A DNA stretch of 64,000 nt from Marinobacter shengliensis. Lineage in GTDB: Bacteria > Pseudomonadota > Gammaproteobacteria > Pseudomonadales > Oleiphilaceae. The translations under genes were made by a program, and so were the position numbers. Of the stretch, positions 47,291 through 61,063 are shown piece after piece (position 1 is the stretch's first letter; every line of letters starts with the position of its first letter). Under the pieces are notes generated by a model that saw only the letters and a list, made by a program, of their open reading frames with translations, had not been told where the DNA came from and made no database searches. The DNA lies in contig NZ_PXNO01000027.1 in assembly GCF_003007715.1 (NCBI RefSeq), positions 372,001 to 436,000 of the forward strand, given 5' to 3'.

Positions 47291-49033
47291 ATGTTCAAGA
47301 ACAATAACTATCCGAAAGCCCTGCTGCTCAGTGCAGCCATTGGCGCCGCTGGTATGGGCATCAGCGTTCAGGCCATGGCCGATCAGTATGCCGAAGCAGC
47401 TGAGAGGTGGGTAGACCAGGCATTCAAGCGGTCAACCCTGTCAAGGGAAGAACAATTGAAAGAGCTGGAGTGGTTTGCCAAAGCGGCTGAGCCGTTCCGT
47501 GGTATGGAAATCAATGTGGTTTCCGAAACCATTGCCACCCATGAATACGAATCCAAAGTTCTGGCCAAGGCTTTCTCCGAGATCACCGGCATCAAGCTGA
47601 CCCACACCCTGATTCAGGAAGGGGACGTGATCGAGAAACTGCAGACCCAGATGCAATCCGGCCGGAACATCTACGACGGTTACGTGAATGATTCCGACTT
47701 GATCGGTACCCATTTCCGCTACGGGAAAGTGGTCGCCGTTGAGGACATCATGAACGGTGAAGGCAAGGACTTCACCTTGCCGACCCTGGACCTGGATGAT
47801 TTCATTGGCCTGGATTTCACCACCGGCCCCGATGGCAAGCTTTACCAGTTGCCGTCACAACAGTTCGCCAACCTCTACTGGTTCCGTGCCGACTGGTTCG
47901 AGCGTGAGGATCTGCAAAAGCAGTTCCGCGACATCTACGGCTACGACCTGGGTGTACCGGTTAACTGGTCTGCGTATGAGGACATTGCGGAGTTTTTCAC
48001 GGTTCACGTGAAAGAAATCGATGGCAAGCGTGTTTTCGGGCACATGGATTATGGCAAGAAAGACCCGTCCCTGGGCTGGCGGTTCACCGACGCCTGGTTC
48101 TCCATGGCCGGTGCCGGCGACAAGGGCTTGCCTAATGGTCTGCCGGTGGACGAGTGGGGCATTCGGGTTGAGGAGTGTCATCCGGTCGGTGCCAGCGTCA
48201 GTCGTGGCGGTGCCACTAACGGCCCGGCTGCGGTTTTTGCAACCACCAAATATGTGGACTGGCTGAAAGATTACGCACCGCCCGAAGCGCAGGGCATGAC
48301 TTTCTCCGAGGCGGGCCCGGTTCCGGCTCAGGGTAATGTGGCCCAGCAGATCTTCTGGTACACCGCCTTTACCGCCAGCATGATCGAAGACGGTCTGCCA
48401 GTGGTGAACGAAGACGGCACGCCCAAGTGGCGCATGGCTCCCTCTCCCCGTGGACCCTACTGGGAAGAGGGCATGAAGCTGGGTTATCAGGACGTGGGTT
48501 CCTGGACTTTCCTGAACTCCACTCCTGAGAAGCGTCGCCTGGCTGCCTGGCTGTATGCGCAGTTCACCGTGTCCAAGACTGTGTCACTGGAGAAGACCAT
48601 TGCAGGTCTGACGCCGATTCGCGAGTCTGACATCAACTCTGATGAAATGACCGAAATGGCGCCGAAGCTGGGTGGCCTGGTGGAGTTCTATCGCAGCCCG
48701 GCGCGGGTACAGTGGACGCCGACCGGCACCAACGTACCTGACTATCCCAAGTTGGCCCAGCTGTGGTGGCAGTACATCGCCCAGGCAGCCAGTGGTGAGG
48801 CTACTCCTCAGGCGGCTCTGGATGGTTTGGCAGAGGCACAGGATCGCCTGATGCAGCGTTTGGAGCGTGCCAAGGTAATGCCAAACTGTGGTCCCAAACT
48901 CAACGAGCCGCGCGACCCACAGTACTGGTTTGACCAGCCGGGATCACCCAAGCCCAGGCTGGAGAACGAAAAACCGCAGGGGCAGACCATCGCTTATGAT
49001 GAGCTGTTGAAGACCTGGGAGCAGGCCAACTAA
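47291..49033 (+). CDS. glpV: Glycerol ABC transporter substrate-binding protein GlpV
   Basis: A 580-residue periplasmic binding protein with signal peptide ending near VQAMA. Its sequence is closely repeated by the orphan binding protein 13 kb upstream. It is the last gene of the transporter, set apart by 246 bases, as expected for a protein needed in excess. The ATG at 47291 is used; a TTG two codons earlier is unlikely. GAGG lies seven bases upstream. Confidence 0.93.
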   Translation: MFKNNNYPKALLLSAAIGAAGMGISVQAMADQYAEAAERWVDQAFKRSTLSREEQLKELEWFAKAAEPFRGMEINVVSETIATHEYESKVLAKAFSEITGIKLTHTLIQEGDVIEKLQTQMQSGRNIYDGYVNDSDLIGTHFRYGKVVAVEDIMNGEGKDFTLPTLDLDDFIGLDFTTGPDGKLYQLPSQQFANLYWFRADWFEREDLQKQFRDIYGYDLGVPVNWSAYEDIAEFFTVHVKEIDGKRVFGHMDYGKKDPSLGWRFTDAWFSMAGAGDKGLPNGLPVDEWGIRVEECHPVGASVSRGGATNGPAAVFATTKYVDWLKDYAPPEAQGMTFSEAGPVPAQGNVAQQIFWYTAFTASMIEDGLPVVNEDGTPKWRMAPSPRGPYWEEGMKLGYQDVGSWTFLNSTPEKRRLAAWLYAQFTVSKTVSLEKTIAGLTPIRESDINSDEMTEMAPKLGGLVEFYRSPARVQWTPTGTNVPDYPKLAQLWWQYIAQAASGEATPQAALDGLAEAQDRLMQRLERAKVMPNCGPKLNEPRDPQYWFDQPGSPKPRLENEKPQGQTIAYDELLKTWEQAN

Positions 49034-49054
49034 GGCTGGCTCCTGAAGAGCGAG

Positions 49055-49089
49055 GCCTGCCGCAGCGACGCTCTCCGCTTGCGGCAGGC
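49055..49089 (+). terminator. Hairpin after glpV
   Basis: GCCTGCCGCA pairs perfectly with TGCGGCAGGC around a 15-base loop. No T-run follows. Confidence 0.55.
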
Positions 49090-49247
49090 TGAGCACCGTT
49101 GTCACGGTGGGTTTTGGCCGGTTGCTTATTGATCCCCCCCCCTTTTCAAGCATTTCAAGGTAGCCCCCTCCCCGGGGTGATCCTGCCGGCCCTTTTTCAC
49201 CGTGTTTTTGCCGTCAGCGTCCGAGCTGGCGGAAGGGGTGAATAACA

Positions 49248-52720
<3,473 letters not shown>

Positions 52721-52748
52721 GCCCTCTGCAATCCAAGGGAGATGAGAC

Positions 52749-53552
52749 ATGAGAAAACCGATTTTGATTGGTAACTGGAAAATGAACGGTAGTCTGCAGG
52801 CGAATCAGGCGCTAATGGTGCGTTTGCTGCCCCGGTTGCGGCTGTTCCGGAGGGCGATTGATCTGGCCATATGTCCTCCGTCACCATACCTGTTCCAGGT
52901 GCGGGATCTGCTCGGCTACACGGGGGTCATGCTGGGCGCCCAGAATGCGGCGGGTTATGTGTCTGGTGCCTACACTGGTGAAAACAGTGCCACCATGTTG
53001 CAGGAAATGGGGTGCCGGTACGTGATTGTCGGCCACTCCGAGCGCAGGGTGCTGTTCCATGAAAGCAGTCAGGAGGTGGCGGCCCGGTTCCGGGCAGTTC
53101 TGTCTGCCGGAATGACTCCGATATTGTGCGTGGGTGAAAGCCTGACTGAACGAGAATCAGGTCTGACTTCGGTGGTCATTGAACAGCAGCTGCAAGCGGT
53201 GGTTGACGAGGTCGGCATCGCCGCCTTCGCGAATGCAGTGGTTGCCTATGAGCCTGTATGGGCGATCGGTACAGGCCAGACTGCCACGCCGGAACAAATA
53301 TCCGAAGTTCATCAGAAGATTCGCAAGTTTGTAGCGGGCAGTGCTCCGGAAGCCTCCATCGATCTGGGCCAGGAACTGCGGATTGTATACGGCGGAAGTG
53401 TGAAACAGGCGAACGCCTATGACATTTTCAGCCTGGCCGATGTTGACGGTGGCCTGATTGGCGGCGCTTCGTTGCACGCGGATGAGTTTGGGGCAATCGC
53501 TGGGGCCCTGGCGGATGCGTCGGGAGTAACTGGGGAGGTGAGCGCTATATGA
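52749..53552 (+). CDS. tpiA: Triosephosphate isomerase
   Basis: Interconverts DHAP and glyceraldehyde 3-phosphate. The 267 residues carry NWKMNGS (Lys), VGHSERRV (His) and AYEPVWAIGTG (Glu), the complete active site. In this setting it would convert DHAP made by GlpD. GGGAGATGAGAC precedes the ATG. It overlaps gapN by four bases (ATGA). It may be a second copy, since secG-linked tpiA is common elsewhere. Confidence 0.95.
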   Translation: MRKPILIGNWKMNGSLQANQALMVRLLPRLRLFRRAIDLAICPPSPYLFQVRDLLGYTGVMLGAQNAAGYVSGAYTGENSATMLQEMGCRYVIVGHSERRVLFHESSQEVAARFRAVLSAGMTPILCVGESLTERESGLTSVVIEQQLQAVVDEVGIAAFANAVVAYEPVWAIGTGQTATPEQISEVHQKIRKFVAGSAPEASIDLGQELRIVYGGSVKQANAYDIFSLADVDGGLIGGASLHADEFGAIAGALADASGVTGEVSAI

Positions 53553-55216
53553 CTCCACAGTCCGATACGGCGGTCATGGCCCCGTCGTACCCCTGGAATC
53601 GGGGCACCTTTTTCCCTCATGAATCCGACGTTCCCCGGAAATTCCGGGATGGTGGAGGCGTGTCGTTGGACCACATACTGATCCGGGGCGAACTGCGTCC
53701 CTGGTACGGTCAGTTTGCCGAAGTGTTCAGCCCGGTCAGTGTCCGGAGCAGCGAACCTGGCAAAACACCCAGGCCGTTGGTTGTCGGCCGGGCGCCTCTT
53801 ATGGACGAAGAGGCGGCGATGGAAGCGCTCAATGCGGCCGTGGAGGCCTACGGTCAGGGGCAAGGAGCATGGCCGATCATGTCCGTGGCACAGCGAATTG
53901 AGCACGTTCAACGGTTTCTGGCGCGCATGCGCCTTGAGCGGGAATCGGTGGTTGAATTACTGATGTGGGAGATCGGTAAAACCTGGGCTGATGCCTGCAA
54001 GGAGTTTGACCGCACCTGTGACTACATCGAAGACACCATCCATGAGCTCAAGGTGCTGGACCGGCGTTCGTCCCGCTTCGAGATCGTCGGGGGTGTGGTG
54101 GCCCAGACCCGGCGCCTGCCGGTGGGCGTGGCCCTGTGCATGGGGCCGTACAACTACCCGTTGAACGAAACCTTCACCACGCTGATTCCCGCGCTGATCA
54201 TGGGCAATACCGTGGTGTTCAAACCGGCCAAATACGGCGTTCTGCTGGTCGGGCCGTTACTGGACGCGTTCCGCGACTGCTTCCCGCCCGGGGTGATCAA
54301 CGTGATCTTCGGCCGGGGCCGGGACACGGTCGGCCCTTTGATGCAGTCCGGCAAGGTGGACCTGTTTGCATTCATAGGCACCCATAAAGGCGCGTCGGCC
54401 CTGAAGCAGATGCACCCCAAACCCCACCGCCTGAAATCGGTGCTGGGGCTGGATGCGAACAACCCGGCCGTTGTCCTGGCGGATGCGGACCTGGATCTGG
54501 CGGTTCGCGAATGCGTGGCGGGCGCCTTGTCGTTCAATGGCCAGCGGTGTACGGCGCTGAAACTGTTGTTCGTCCACGATTCGGTGGCCGAGGCGTTTGT
54601 TGAACGGCTGTCCCGGGCGATCAGTGAGCTGGCCCCGGGTATGCCCTGGGAGCCGGAGGTATCGCTGACCCCGCTGCCGGAGCCCGGCAAAATCGAGTTC
54701 CTGACGGCGCTGGTGGACGACGCCAAAGCCCGGGGTGCTCGTGTTGTGAACCCCGGCGGCGGTGGCGTGAATGGCACCTATTTCCACCCGGCCCTGTTGT
54801 ACCCGGTTACCCAGGAGATGCGCATCTATCGTGAGGAGCAGTTCGGCCCGGTGGTTCCGGTGGTCCGTTTCTCTGAGCTGAGTGAGGTGGTGGAACACGT
54901 GCGGGACAGCAACTACGGCCAGCAGCTGAGCCTGTTCGGTCGTGATCCGGAACAGATTGGCGCCCTGATTGACGTAATGGCCAACCAGGTGGGCCGGATC
55001 AACCTCAACGCCCAGTGCCAGCGCGGGCCGGACACCCTGCCGTTCAATGGCCGCAAGGATTCAGCCGAGGGTACCTTGTCGGTGTCCGATGCGCTGCGGG
55101 TGTTCTCGATCCGCACCACGGTGGCCACCAAGGCCAGTGAAGGCAATCAGGATCTGGTGACGGACATCGTCCGCCACCGGCATTCGACGATTCTGACCAC
55201 AGACTATCTGTTCTGA
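53549..55216 (+). CDS. GapN-like NADP-dependent glyceraldehyde-3-phosphate dehydrogenase (ALDH family)
   Basis: A 555-residue aldehyde dehydrogenase. Position after eno-tpiA and the sequence MGPYNYPLNETFTTLIPALI, with GNTVVFKPAKYG, suggest the non-phosphorylating GAPDH that makes 3-phosphoglycerate directly. The catalytic Cys lies in FNGQRCTALK (residue 333). The general-base Glu of the usual ELGGK motif is replaced: the segment reads VLGLDANNPAVVLADADLD, and counting back from the Cys puts Gly where Glu belongs. The substrate and activity therefore need caution. Start coupled to tpiA; a later start is possible. Confidence 0.8.
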   Translation: MTPQSDTAVMAPSYPWNRGTFFPHESDVPRKFRDGGGVSLDHILIRGELRPWYGQFAEVFSPVSVRSSEPGKTPRPLVVGRAPLMDEEAAMEALNAAVEAYGQGQGAWPIMSVAQRIEHVQRFLARMRLERESVVELLMWEIGKTWADACKEFDRTCDYIEDTIHELKVLDRRSSRFEIVGGVVAQTRRLPVGVALCMGPYNYPLNETFTTLIPALIMGNTVVFKPAKYGVLLVGPLLDAFRDCFPPGVINVIFGRGRDTVGPLMQSGKVDLFAFIGTHKGASALKQMHPKPHRLKSVLGLDANNPAVVLADADLDLAVRECVAGALSFNGQRCTALKLLFVHDSVAEAFVERLSRAISELAPGMPWEPEVSLTPLPEPGKIEFLTALVDDAKARGARVVNPGGGGVNGTYFHPALLYPVTQEMRIYREEQFGPVVPVVRFSELSEVVEHVRDSNYGQQLSLFGRDPEQIGALIDVMANQVGRINLNAQCQRGPDTLPFNGRKDSAEGTLSVSDALRVFSIRTTVATKASEGNQDLVTDIVRHRHSTILTTDYLF

Positions 55217-55231
55217 CCGGCAACCTGCGGT

Positions 55232-56110
55232 TCAGGCCACCCGGTGGCCACGGATGGCCTCCAGCAGGGCGAACCAGAGCGGGCGCGGCAGCACGGTCTG
55301 GCATCCTTTGAGGGCCGATTCAATCCGGCTGTCCCGGAGACTGCCGAGCACCGGTATGGGCGAACCCGGAATCGCGGCCAGCCAGGCGATGGCCAGCCCG
55401 GTGTCGTCCAGCCCTGTCTGCGCCCCTGCAGAGGCCAGCAAGGTGTCCGGTAGGGCCTCAGCCAGCCGGCCGCCGCCCAGCGGAGACCAGGCCAGCCATT
55501 TCAGATGGTCTGAGAGGGTGGCTTCCAGCAAGCCGTCGAACAGGGGCGCGCTGTGGCTCAGGGACAGTTCGCTCTGGTTGCACACCAGCGGCAGCCGCGT
55601 GTTCTTTTGCAACCAGCGCCACTGTTCCGGCAGGAAGTTGGACACCCCGATGTGGCGAACCTTGCCCGCCTCAACCGCATTCTCCAGGGCCCGGGCCACC
55701 GATTCCACTGCCATCAGCGGGTCGGGCCGGTGAATCAGGAAGGTGTCGATCTGTTCCATCTGTAATCGCCCCAGCGCCGCGTCGATCGCCGCAGACACAT
55801 GCCCGCCCTCGGCGCGGTAGTGCTTGGTGCACCACACGCTGGTGTCCTGGTGACCATGCACAATGCCGGTTTTGGTGATTACCCTGAGCCGGTGTTTCAG
55901 GCCCGGGCGTCGGGCCAGGGCCTTGCCGAACAGGCGCTCACACTCGGTGTCGCCGTAGATATCGGCGTGGTCAAACACCGACAGCCCGCGGTCGAGCTGG
56001 CGCTCAATCCAGTCGGCCAGCGCGGCCGGCGCGTGCAGGTCCGGGTGATCCAGCAGGCGCATCATGCCAAGGATCAGGGGCGTATCCGGCAGGTAGGGGT
56101 TGGTGGTCAC
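55232..56110 (-). CDS. Aldo/keto reductase
   Basis: A 292-residue NADPH-dependent oxidoreductase. The tetrad is visible: Asp and Tyr in FDHADIYGDTE (near residues 47-51), Lys in VITKTG (near 78) and His in FLIHRPDPL (near 128). It resembles E. coli YdhF. The start is GTG and overlaps the alpha-amylase stop by four bases, so the two are coupled. A physiological substrate cannot be named. The gene is convergent with gapN. Confidence 0.9.
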   Translation of the reverse strand: MTTNPYLPDTPLILGMMRLLDHPDLHAPAALADWIERQLDRGLSVFDHADIYGDTECERLFGKALARRPGLKHRLRVITKTGIVHGHQDTSVWCTKHYRAEGGHVSAAIDAALGRLQMEQIDTFLIHRPDPLMAVESVARALENAVEAGKVRHIGVSNFLPEQWRWLQKNTRLPLVCNQSELSLSHSAPLFDGLLEATLSDHLKWLAWSPLGGGRLAEALPDTLLASAGAQTGLDDTGLAIAWLAAIPGSPIPVLGSLRDSRIESALKGCQTVLPRPLWFALLEAIRGHRVA

Positions 56111-57939
56111 AACGAGTCACTCCCGAACGCGATGACCACCGTGTCATCCCCATGCTGTCGTGAGAACACATAAGGTTGCTGGCTGATCAGCTTATGCTCC
56201 CCGGCACCGATGGCGGGGTGGCGTTGGCGGAACTGGCCCAGAGTGCGCCAGTGGTTCAGGATGTCGGAAACCTCGCCAGCCTCTATGGCCTGCCAGTTCA
56301 TGGCAGAGCGGGTGCCCTGATGAGAGTCAGAGCCGGTGGGGCCAAAGGCACGACCGGACTCGTCACCGTAGAACAGCTGGACTGCCCCTGGCGTGAACAA
56401 CAGGGCGGCGGCCGCGCGTTTTTTTAGTGTATCGTCATCACCGGCAATCTGGGCGAACAGTTTGGTGTCGTGGGACGAAATGTAACTCAGCACATTGAAC
56501 GGGTCATCGCCGTGCAGCTTACCGGCGTATTCGCGGTAGACGGGCTCCATGGCCTGCAGGCATCGGGCGCCTGCTTTGGCCTCTGCCTGCAGATCGAAGT
56601 TGATGACAGCATCAAAGCCTGCGTCAAAGTAGCCGGTCTTGCGAACCGAGTGCGGAAATACTTCGGCGACCATCCAGAATTCCTCGGAGGGCAGGGCAGT
56701 GCCGGGGTGTCTCTCTCGGTAATCGTCCAGGGCCTCCTGCGCCCGCGCTTTCAGTTCACGCCAGGCGTCGGGTTCTACATGCTTGGCCGTGTCTACCCGA
56801 AAGCCGTCAACACCGAACTCCCTTACCCACTCCGTGAGCCAGGTTATCAGGTACTCGCGAACGGTGGCGTTGTCCAGGTGTTCCGCCCTGCTGTTCTCTT
56901 TATTGCGCAGGAAGACGGGCAGCTCCACGGGCTTGGTCGATTCGGTCTTGAAGTCCGGCAGAAAGGCGAGGGAGCCACGTATCGGGTCGACGGATGCGCT
57001 GGGTGGCGTGTCGTAATCGGCGATACCGGCCCGCACCCAGTCTTTGCCCCACCAGTTACGCCAGTCCGCGTGGTCGTAATCGATGAAGGCGTGATAGGCA
57101 TGATGGTTTTCCCAGGACTCCGGGCGCCAGTCACCCCAGTGCTCCGGCAGGTGTTTTTCAAAACCCGAGTGCAGGGCGCCAAAGTCAAAGGTCTGCATAT
57201 CCTGAAGGGAGCTGTAGCCCGGGTGGTTCATCACCACATCCATGACCACCCGGATACCCCGTTGATGGGCCTGTTGCACCAGGGCCCGGAATTCCTCCCG
57301 GGTGCCAAAGTTGGCATCTGGCACCGTGAAGTCCAGGGCGTAGTAGCCATGGTAGCCATAGTGCCGAAAGTCGCCCCGGTCACCACCGCCAACCCACCCG
57401 TGCATCTGCTCGAAGGGTGGGGTAATCCACAGGGCGTTGACGCCCAGATCAGCCAGGTAATCCAGTTTCTGGGTCAGGCCGGCGAAATCGCCGCCATGGA
57501 AGGTGCCAATCTCGTCTTTTCCGTCTTTCTGCCGGCCATAGTTGATGTCGTTATCGGTGCGGCCGTTGGCAAACCTGTCGGTCACCGCGAAGTAGACGGT
57601 GGCGCCGGCCCAGGTAAAGGCGTGTACCGTCTCGTCTACCGGCTCCAGCAATAGAAGGCCCTCGGCATTTTCATCCGGAGTCATCGTAACCTGGCCATCG
57701 CGAACGCGGGCGGTGTTGCCGGTGTAGAAATCCCTTACCAGAGTACCCTCGGCAAAGGCCCCGCCGACCGGAATTACCAACTCAGTCCGGGCAGCCTCGC
57801 AGAAAACGTTGCTATCATTGAGCGCCGGAGGGCCGGGAATGGCCTGAGCCGGCCCGTCAACAGTGGTGGCACAACCAGTAAGCCCAAGAAAGGCAGACAG
57901 CAGAAACCGGCGTTTGAGCGGCAAAGAAATGTGAACCAT
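56107..57939 (-). CDS. Alpha-amylase-type glycoside hydrolase (GH13), lipoprotein
   Basis: A 610-residue secreted enzyme with a lipobox signal ([10 protein letters not shown]). The GH13 sites are seen in order: DVVMNHPG, the nucleophile in [10 protein letters not shown], acid/base in WMVAEVFPH and SSHDTKLF. The likely role is maltodextrin hydrolysis in the periplasm or at the outer membrane, like MalS. The ATG at 57939 has GGAG upstream; the longer frame is rejected. Divergent from malE, sharing its regulatory region, and coupled to the aldo/keto reductase. Confidence 0.9.
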   Translation of the reverse strand: MVHISLPLKRRFLLSAFLGLTGCATTVDGPAQAIPGPPALNDSNVFCEAARTELVIPVGGAFAEGTLVRDFYTGNTARVRDGQVTMTPDENAEGLLLLEPVDETVHAFTWAGATVYFAVTDRFANGRTDNDINYGRQKDGKDEIGTFHGGDFAGLTQKLDYLADLGVNALWITPPFEQMHGWVGGGDRGDFRHYGYHGYYALDFTVPDANFGTREEFRALVQQAHQRGIRVVMDVVMNHPGYSSLQDMQTFDFGALHSGFEKHLPEHWGDWRPESWENHHAYHAFIDYDHADWRNWWGKDWVRAGIADYDTPPSASVDPIRGSLAFLPDFKTESTKPVELPVFLRNKENSRAEHLDNATVREYLITWLTEWVREFGVDGFRVDTAKHVEPDAWRELKARAQEALDDYRERHPGTALPSEEFWMVAEVFPHSVRKTGYFDAGFDAVINFDLQAEAKAGARCLQAMEPVYREYAGKLHGDDPFNVLSYISSHDTKLFAQIAGDDDTLKKRAAAALLFTPGAVQLFYGDESGRAFGPTGSDSHQGTRSAMNWQAIEAGEVSDILNHWRTLGQFRQRHPAIGAGEHKLISQQPYVFSRQHGDDTVVIAFGSDSL

Positions 57940-58202
57940 GGCAAGGACTCCAGGTCGGATTGTCGTTGTTGTTGGGCACATCAAACCAGACTCATGGAGT
58001 GACGGGTAGAAGGAATTTTCTACTCCCTACTACTCCCCCGTTCTACGCCTCGGGGAATGATATAAGGGGTGATGCTTATTTCCCGGATTTGCAACACAGT
58101 TTGAACACTCGCAAAAGAAGGTTTTGCGGCAAGCCCGGCCAGGCGACCTCTTGGCAGGCCGGACAAGAACAAAAATGCAGGAACACACAGAGGAAAGACC
58201 TG
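57940..58202. promoter_or_regulatory. Divergent promoter region of the amylase and malE
   Basis: A 263-base gap. On the minus strand GGGGAGTAGT and AGGGAGTAGA (about 58018-58040) are loosely like the MalT box GGGGATGAGG. No clear -35/-10 pair was found and no gene is seen. Confidence 0.3.
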
Positions 58203-59402
58203 ATGAATCGTCGAACTTTTATTCGCAGCACGCTCGCCGCTTCGGTGATGGCCGCCACCCTGGGTGCCGGATCACCCGCTTTCGCTGGTATTGAAGAAGG
58301 CAAACTACTGATCTGGATTAACGGTGACAAAGGCTACAACGGCCTACAGGAGGTGGGCGACTGGTTCACCGAAGAGACCGGGATTCCGGTGGAGGTGGCT
58401 CACCCGGACAGCGCCACCGACAAGTTCCAGCAATCGGCCGCGACCGGAAACGGCCCGGACATTTTCATCTGGGCCCACGACCGTTTTGGCGAGTGGGCTC
58501 AGAGCGGCATTATTTCCGAAATCCAGCCCTCCCAGAATATCATTGATGCCAACTACGACTTCACCTGGGAAGCCGTTACCGTGGACGGCAAGATGTACGG
58601 CTACCCGATGGCCGTTGAATCCATCGGCCTGATCTACAACCGGGATTTGCTGCCGGAGCCGCCCGCCTCGTTTGAAGACATCCCTGCGATTCACAAGAAA
58701 CTGGCAGAAGATGGCAAGCGAGCCATCCTGTGGGATTACAACAACACCTACTTCACCTGGCCGATGCTGGCCGCTGCTGGTGGTTATATCTTCGGCAACA
58801 ATGGCGACGGTAGCGTTAACGTGAAGGATACCGGTGTTAACAACGACGGTGCCATGAAGGGTGCCAAGGCCCTGGCGATGCTGATCGAAGAGGGTGTCAT
58901 GCCCCGTGGGGCAGATTACAGTGCCATGGAATCCTCGTTTAACAAAGGCGAGACGGCGATGATGATCAATGGCCCCTGGGCCTGGGCCAACCTCCGCAAG
59001 AGCGGTATCAATTTTGGGGTGGCCACCATCCCGGCCATTGATGGCAAACCTGGCAAGCCCATGGTTGGTGTGATGGCCGCCACCCTGAATTCTGCAAGCC
59101 CCAATAAAGACCTGGCCGTTGAGTTCCTTGAGAACTACGCGCTGTCGGTGAAAGGCCTGAAGATGGTGAACGACGATGTTCCCCTGGGTGCTGTGGCCAA
59201 CAGGGAATTCATGGAGGAACTGTCCTCCGATGACAACATCAAGGCTACGTTCGAGAACGCCCGCTTGGGTGAGCCCATGCCTAACGTACCGGCCATGGGT
59301 GCGTTCTGGTCTTCCATGGGACCGGCACTTCAGAACATTACCTCTGGACGCCAGTCAGTGGAAGACGCCCTCAACTCCGCGGCCCAGCGCATTACCCGCT
59401 GA
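58203..59402 (+). CDS. malE: Maltose/maltodextrin ABC transporter substrate-binding protein
   Basis: A 399-residue periplasmic binding protein: [20 protein letters not shown] after the signal, then [17 protein letters not shown] and [13 protein letters not shown], as in E. coli MalE. The signal peptide starts [14 protein letters not shown], with a twin-arginine RRTFI stretch, so Tat export is possible. GAGGAAAG precedes the ATG; an earlier start 243 bases upstream lies in the promoter region and is rejected. Followed by malF after 109 bases with hairpins. Confidence 0.95.
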   Translation: MNRRTFIRSTLAASVMAATLGAGSPAFAGIEEGKLLIWINGDKGYNGLQEVGDWFTEETGIPVEVAHPDSATDKFQQSAATGNGPDIFIWAHDRFGEWAQSGIISEIQPSQNIIDANYDFTWEAVTVDGKMYGYPMAVESIGLIYNRDLLPEPPASFEDIPAIHKKLAEDGKRAILWDYNNTYFTWPMLAAAGGYIFGNNGDGSVNVKDTGVNNDGAMKGAKALAMLIEEGVMPRGADYSAMESSFNKGETAMMINGPWAWANLRKSGINFGVATIPAIDGKPGKPMVGVMAATLNSASPNKDLAVEFLENYALSVKGLKMVNDDVPLGAVANREFMEELSSDDNIKATFENARLGEPMPNVPAMGAFWSSMGPALQNITSGRQSVEDALNSAAQRITR

Positions 59403-59421
59403 TCGCCTGTGATTGCGCCGC

Positions 59422-59492
59422 GGCAGGATAATACCTGCCCGGCCTGTCATGCCGGACCCTGAGTGATGAAGCCGTTGCCCCGAGGCGACGGC
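59422..59492 (+). terminator. Two hairpins between malE and malF
   Basis: GGCAGG / CCTGCC (59422-59439) and GCCGTTGCC / GGCGACGGC (59471-59492) lie just after malE. No T-run follows, so they may stabilise malE mRNA and lower malF expression, as in other mal operons. Confidence 0.5.
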
Positions 59493-59511
59493 AACCTACA
59501 GGCTGACTACA

Positions 59512-61053
59512 ATGATAACGGAAACCCTGTCTCCTTCCGCGACTGATAGCAGACACTCCATGACACGAGTATTCCTGAAGTGGGGCACGCTGGCGGCATT
59601 GCTGATAGCGGCGCTCTACCTGATCCTGGCGTTGTACGCCCAGCGCGAATTTGTGTTCGCCATGTTGTTTCTGGTACTGACCGCCTCTGCCGTGGCAGTG
59701 TTTGTCAGCCGGAAACTCTATGCGCATCGTTACATATTTCCGGCGGTCGCCGGTATGGGCGTCTTTGTGATCTTCCCGCTGATGTACACAGTGGGCATCG
59801 GTTTCACCAATTACAGCGCCAGCAATCTTCTGAGCTTTGACCAGGTGAAAGAAAACCTGCTTGGCCGGACCTATCAATCCGAGTCGGTTCGCTATGACTA
59901 CCAGCTGTTTCAGACGGATCAAGGCTATGTCCTGTACCTGGACGGCGTCCATCAGGACCTGGTGTCGCCCCCCATTGAACTGGGCACGGAAGAGTCCCGT
60001 TTTCCGGTATTGCCATCGGCGGACCTCCCGGAGGGCGAGCCTCTGGCCATCCGCGACATCATCCAGCTGCGGAGCGACCTGTCGAAGCTGAAGCTGGTCA
60101 CCGAAGATGGCCGGGAGCTGAGCCTGGCGAGCCTGCGCTCCTTCGCGGCGATACACAGCCGGTTTACGCTGCACGATAACGAAACCCTGACCAATAACGA
60201 AACCGGCGTGACCTACTTTCCGGACCACGAGACGGGGTTCTACCGTGACGCCGATGGCAATGCCATTTCTCCGGGCTGGACAGTCAATATTGGCTGGGAC
60301 AATTATCTGAAAGTGGTGAGCGACCCCAGTATTCGCGGGCCCTTTTTGCAGATTTTTGTCTGGACGCTGTCGTTCGCCCTGGCGACGGTGGTGTTTACCC
60401 TGGCGCTTGGGCTGGTGCTGGCCAATCTGCTGCAGTGGGACCAGATTCGAGGCAAGGGCTTTTACCGCACCATGCTGATATTGCCTTATGCGGTGCCCGC
60501 CTTCATCTCGATTCTGGTATTCAAAGGTCTGTTCAACCAGAACTTCGGGGAGATCAACCTGGTTCTGGAAGGATTGTTCGGTGTTCGCCCGGACTGGTTC
60601 AGTGATCCGGCCCTGGCCCGTTCGATGATTCTTATCGTCAACACCTGGCTGGGTTATCCCTACATGATGCTGTTGTGCATGGGCCTGTTGCAGGCTATCC
60701 CCCGGGATCTCTATGAGGCTTCGGCAATGGATGGAGCCGGGCCCATCAGCAATCTGTTCAACATCACTCTGCCGCTGATTATCAAACCGCTAACGCCGTT
60801 GCTGATTGCCAGTTTTGCGTTCAACTTCAACAACTTTGTTCTGATTGCCCTGTTGACCGGTGGCGCACCGGATATTATCGGAGCCAGCACGCCCGCTGGC
60901 ACAACCGATTTGCTGGTGAGTTACACCTATCGCATTGCATTCCAGGATTCCGGGCAGAATTTCGGGCTGGCGGCTGCCATCGCCACAGCGATCTTCCTGG
61001 TGGTTGGCGCGCTGTCGCTGATCAACCTGAAACTGTCCAAGGTCAAGGTATAA
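59512..61053 (+). CDS. malF: Maltose ABC transporter permease MalF
   Basis: A 513-residue permease with the extra N-terminal helices and the large periplasmic P2 insertion (about residues 95-265) that mark MalF. The EAA loop [20 protein letters not shown] sits near residue 405. No strong ribosome-binding site precedes the ATG; an ATG 48 bases later is an alternative. Pairs with MalG; MalK is encoded downstream on the other strand. Confidence 0.95.
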   Translation: MITETLSPSATDSRHSMTRVFLKWGTLAALLIAALYLILALYAQREFVFAMLFLVLTASAVAVFVSRKLYAHRYIFPAVAGMGVFVIFPLMYTVGIGFTNYSASNLLSFDQVKENLLGRTYQSESVRYDYQLFQTDQGYVLYLDGVHQDLVSPPIELGTEESRFPVLPSADLPEGEPLAIRDIIQLRSDLSKLKLVTEDGRELSLASLRSFAAIHSRFTLHDNETLTNNETGVTYFPDHETGFYRDADGNAISPGWTVNIGWDNYLKVVSDPSIRGPFLQIFVWTLSFALATVVFTLALGLVLANLLQWDQIRGKGFYRTMLILPYAVPAFISILVFKGLFNQNFGEINLVLEGLFGVRPDWFSDPALARSMILIVNTWLGYPYMMLLCMGLLQAIPRDLYEASAMDGAGPISNLFNITLPLIIKPLTPLLIASFAFNFNNFVLIALLTGGAPDIIGASTPAGTTDLLVSYTYRIAFQDSGQNFGLAAAIATAIFLVVGALSLINLKLSKVKV

Positions 61054-61063
61054 GGAGCTTCCC

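Noticed and set aside
56470..57654. 394-residue open frame antisense to the alpha-amylase gene
   Set aside because: The amylase strand carries all GH13 motifs and a signal peptide; the antisense frame has none.
57960..58202. 81-codon N-terminal extension of malE
   Set aside because: It runs through the divergent promoter region; the signal peptide and ribosome-binding site set the start at 58203.
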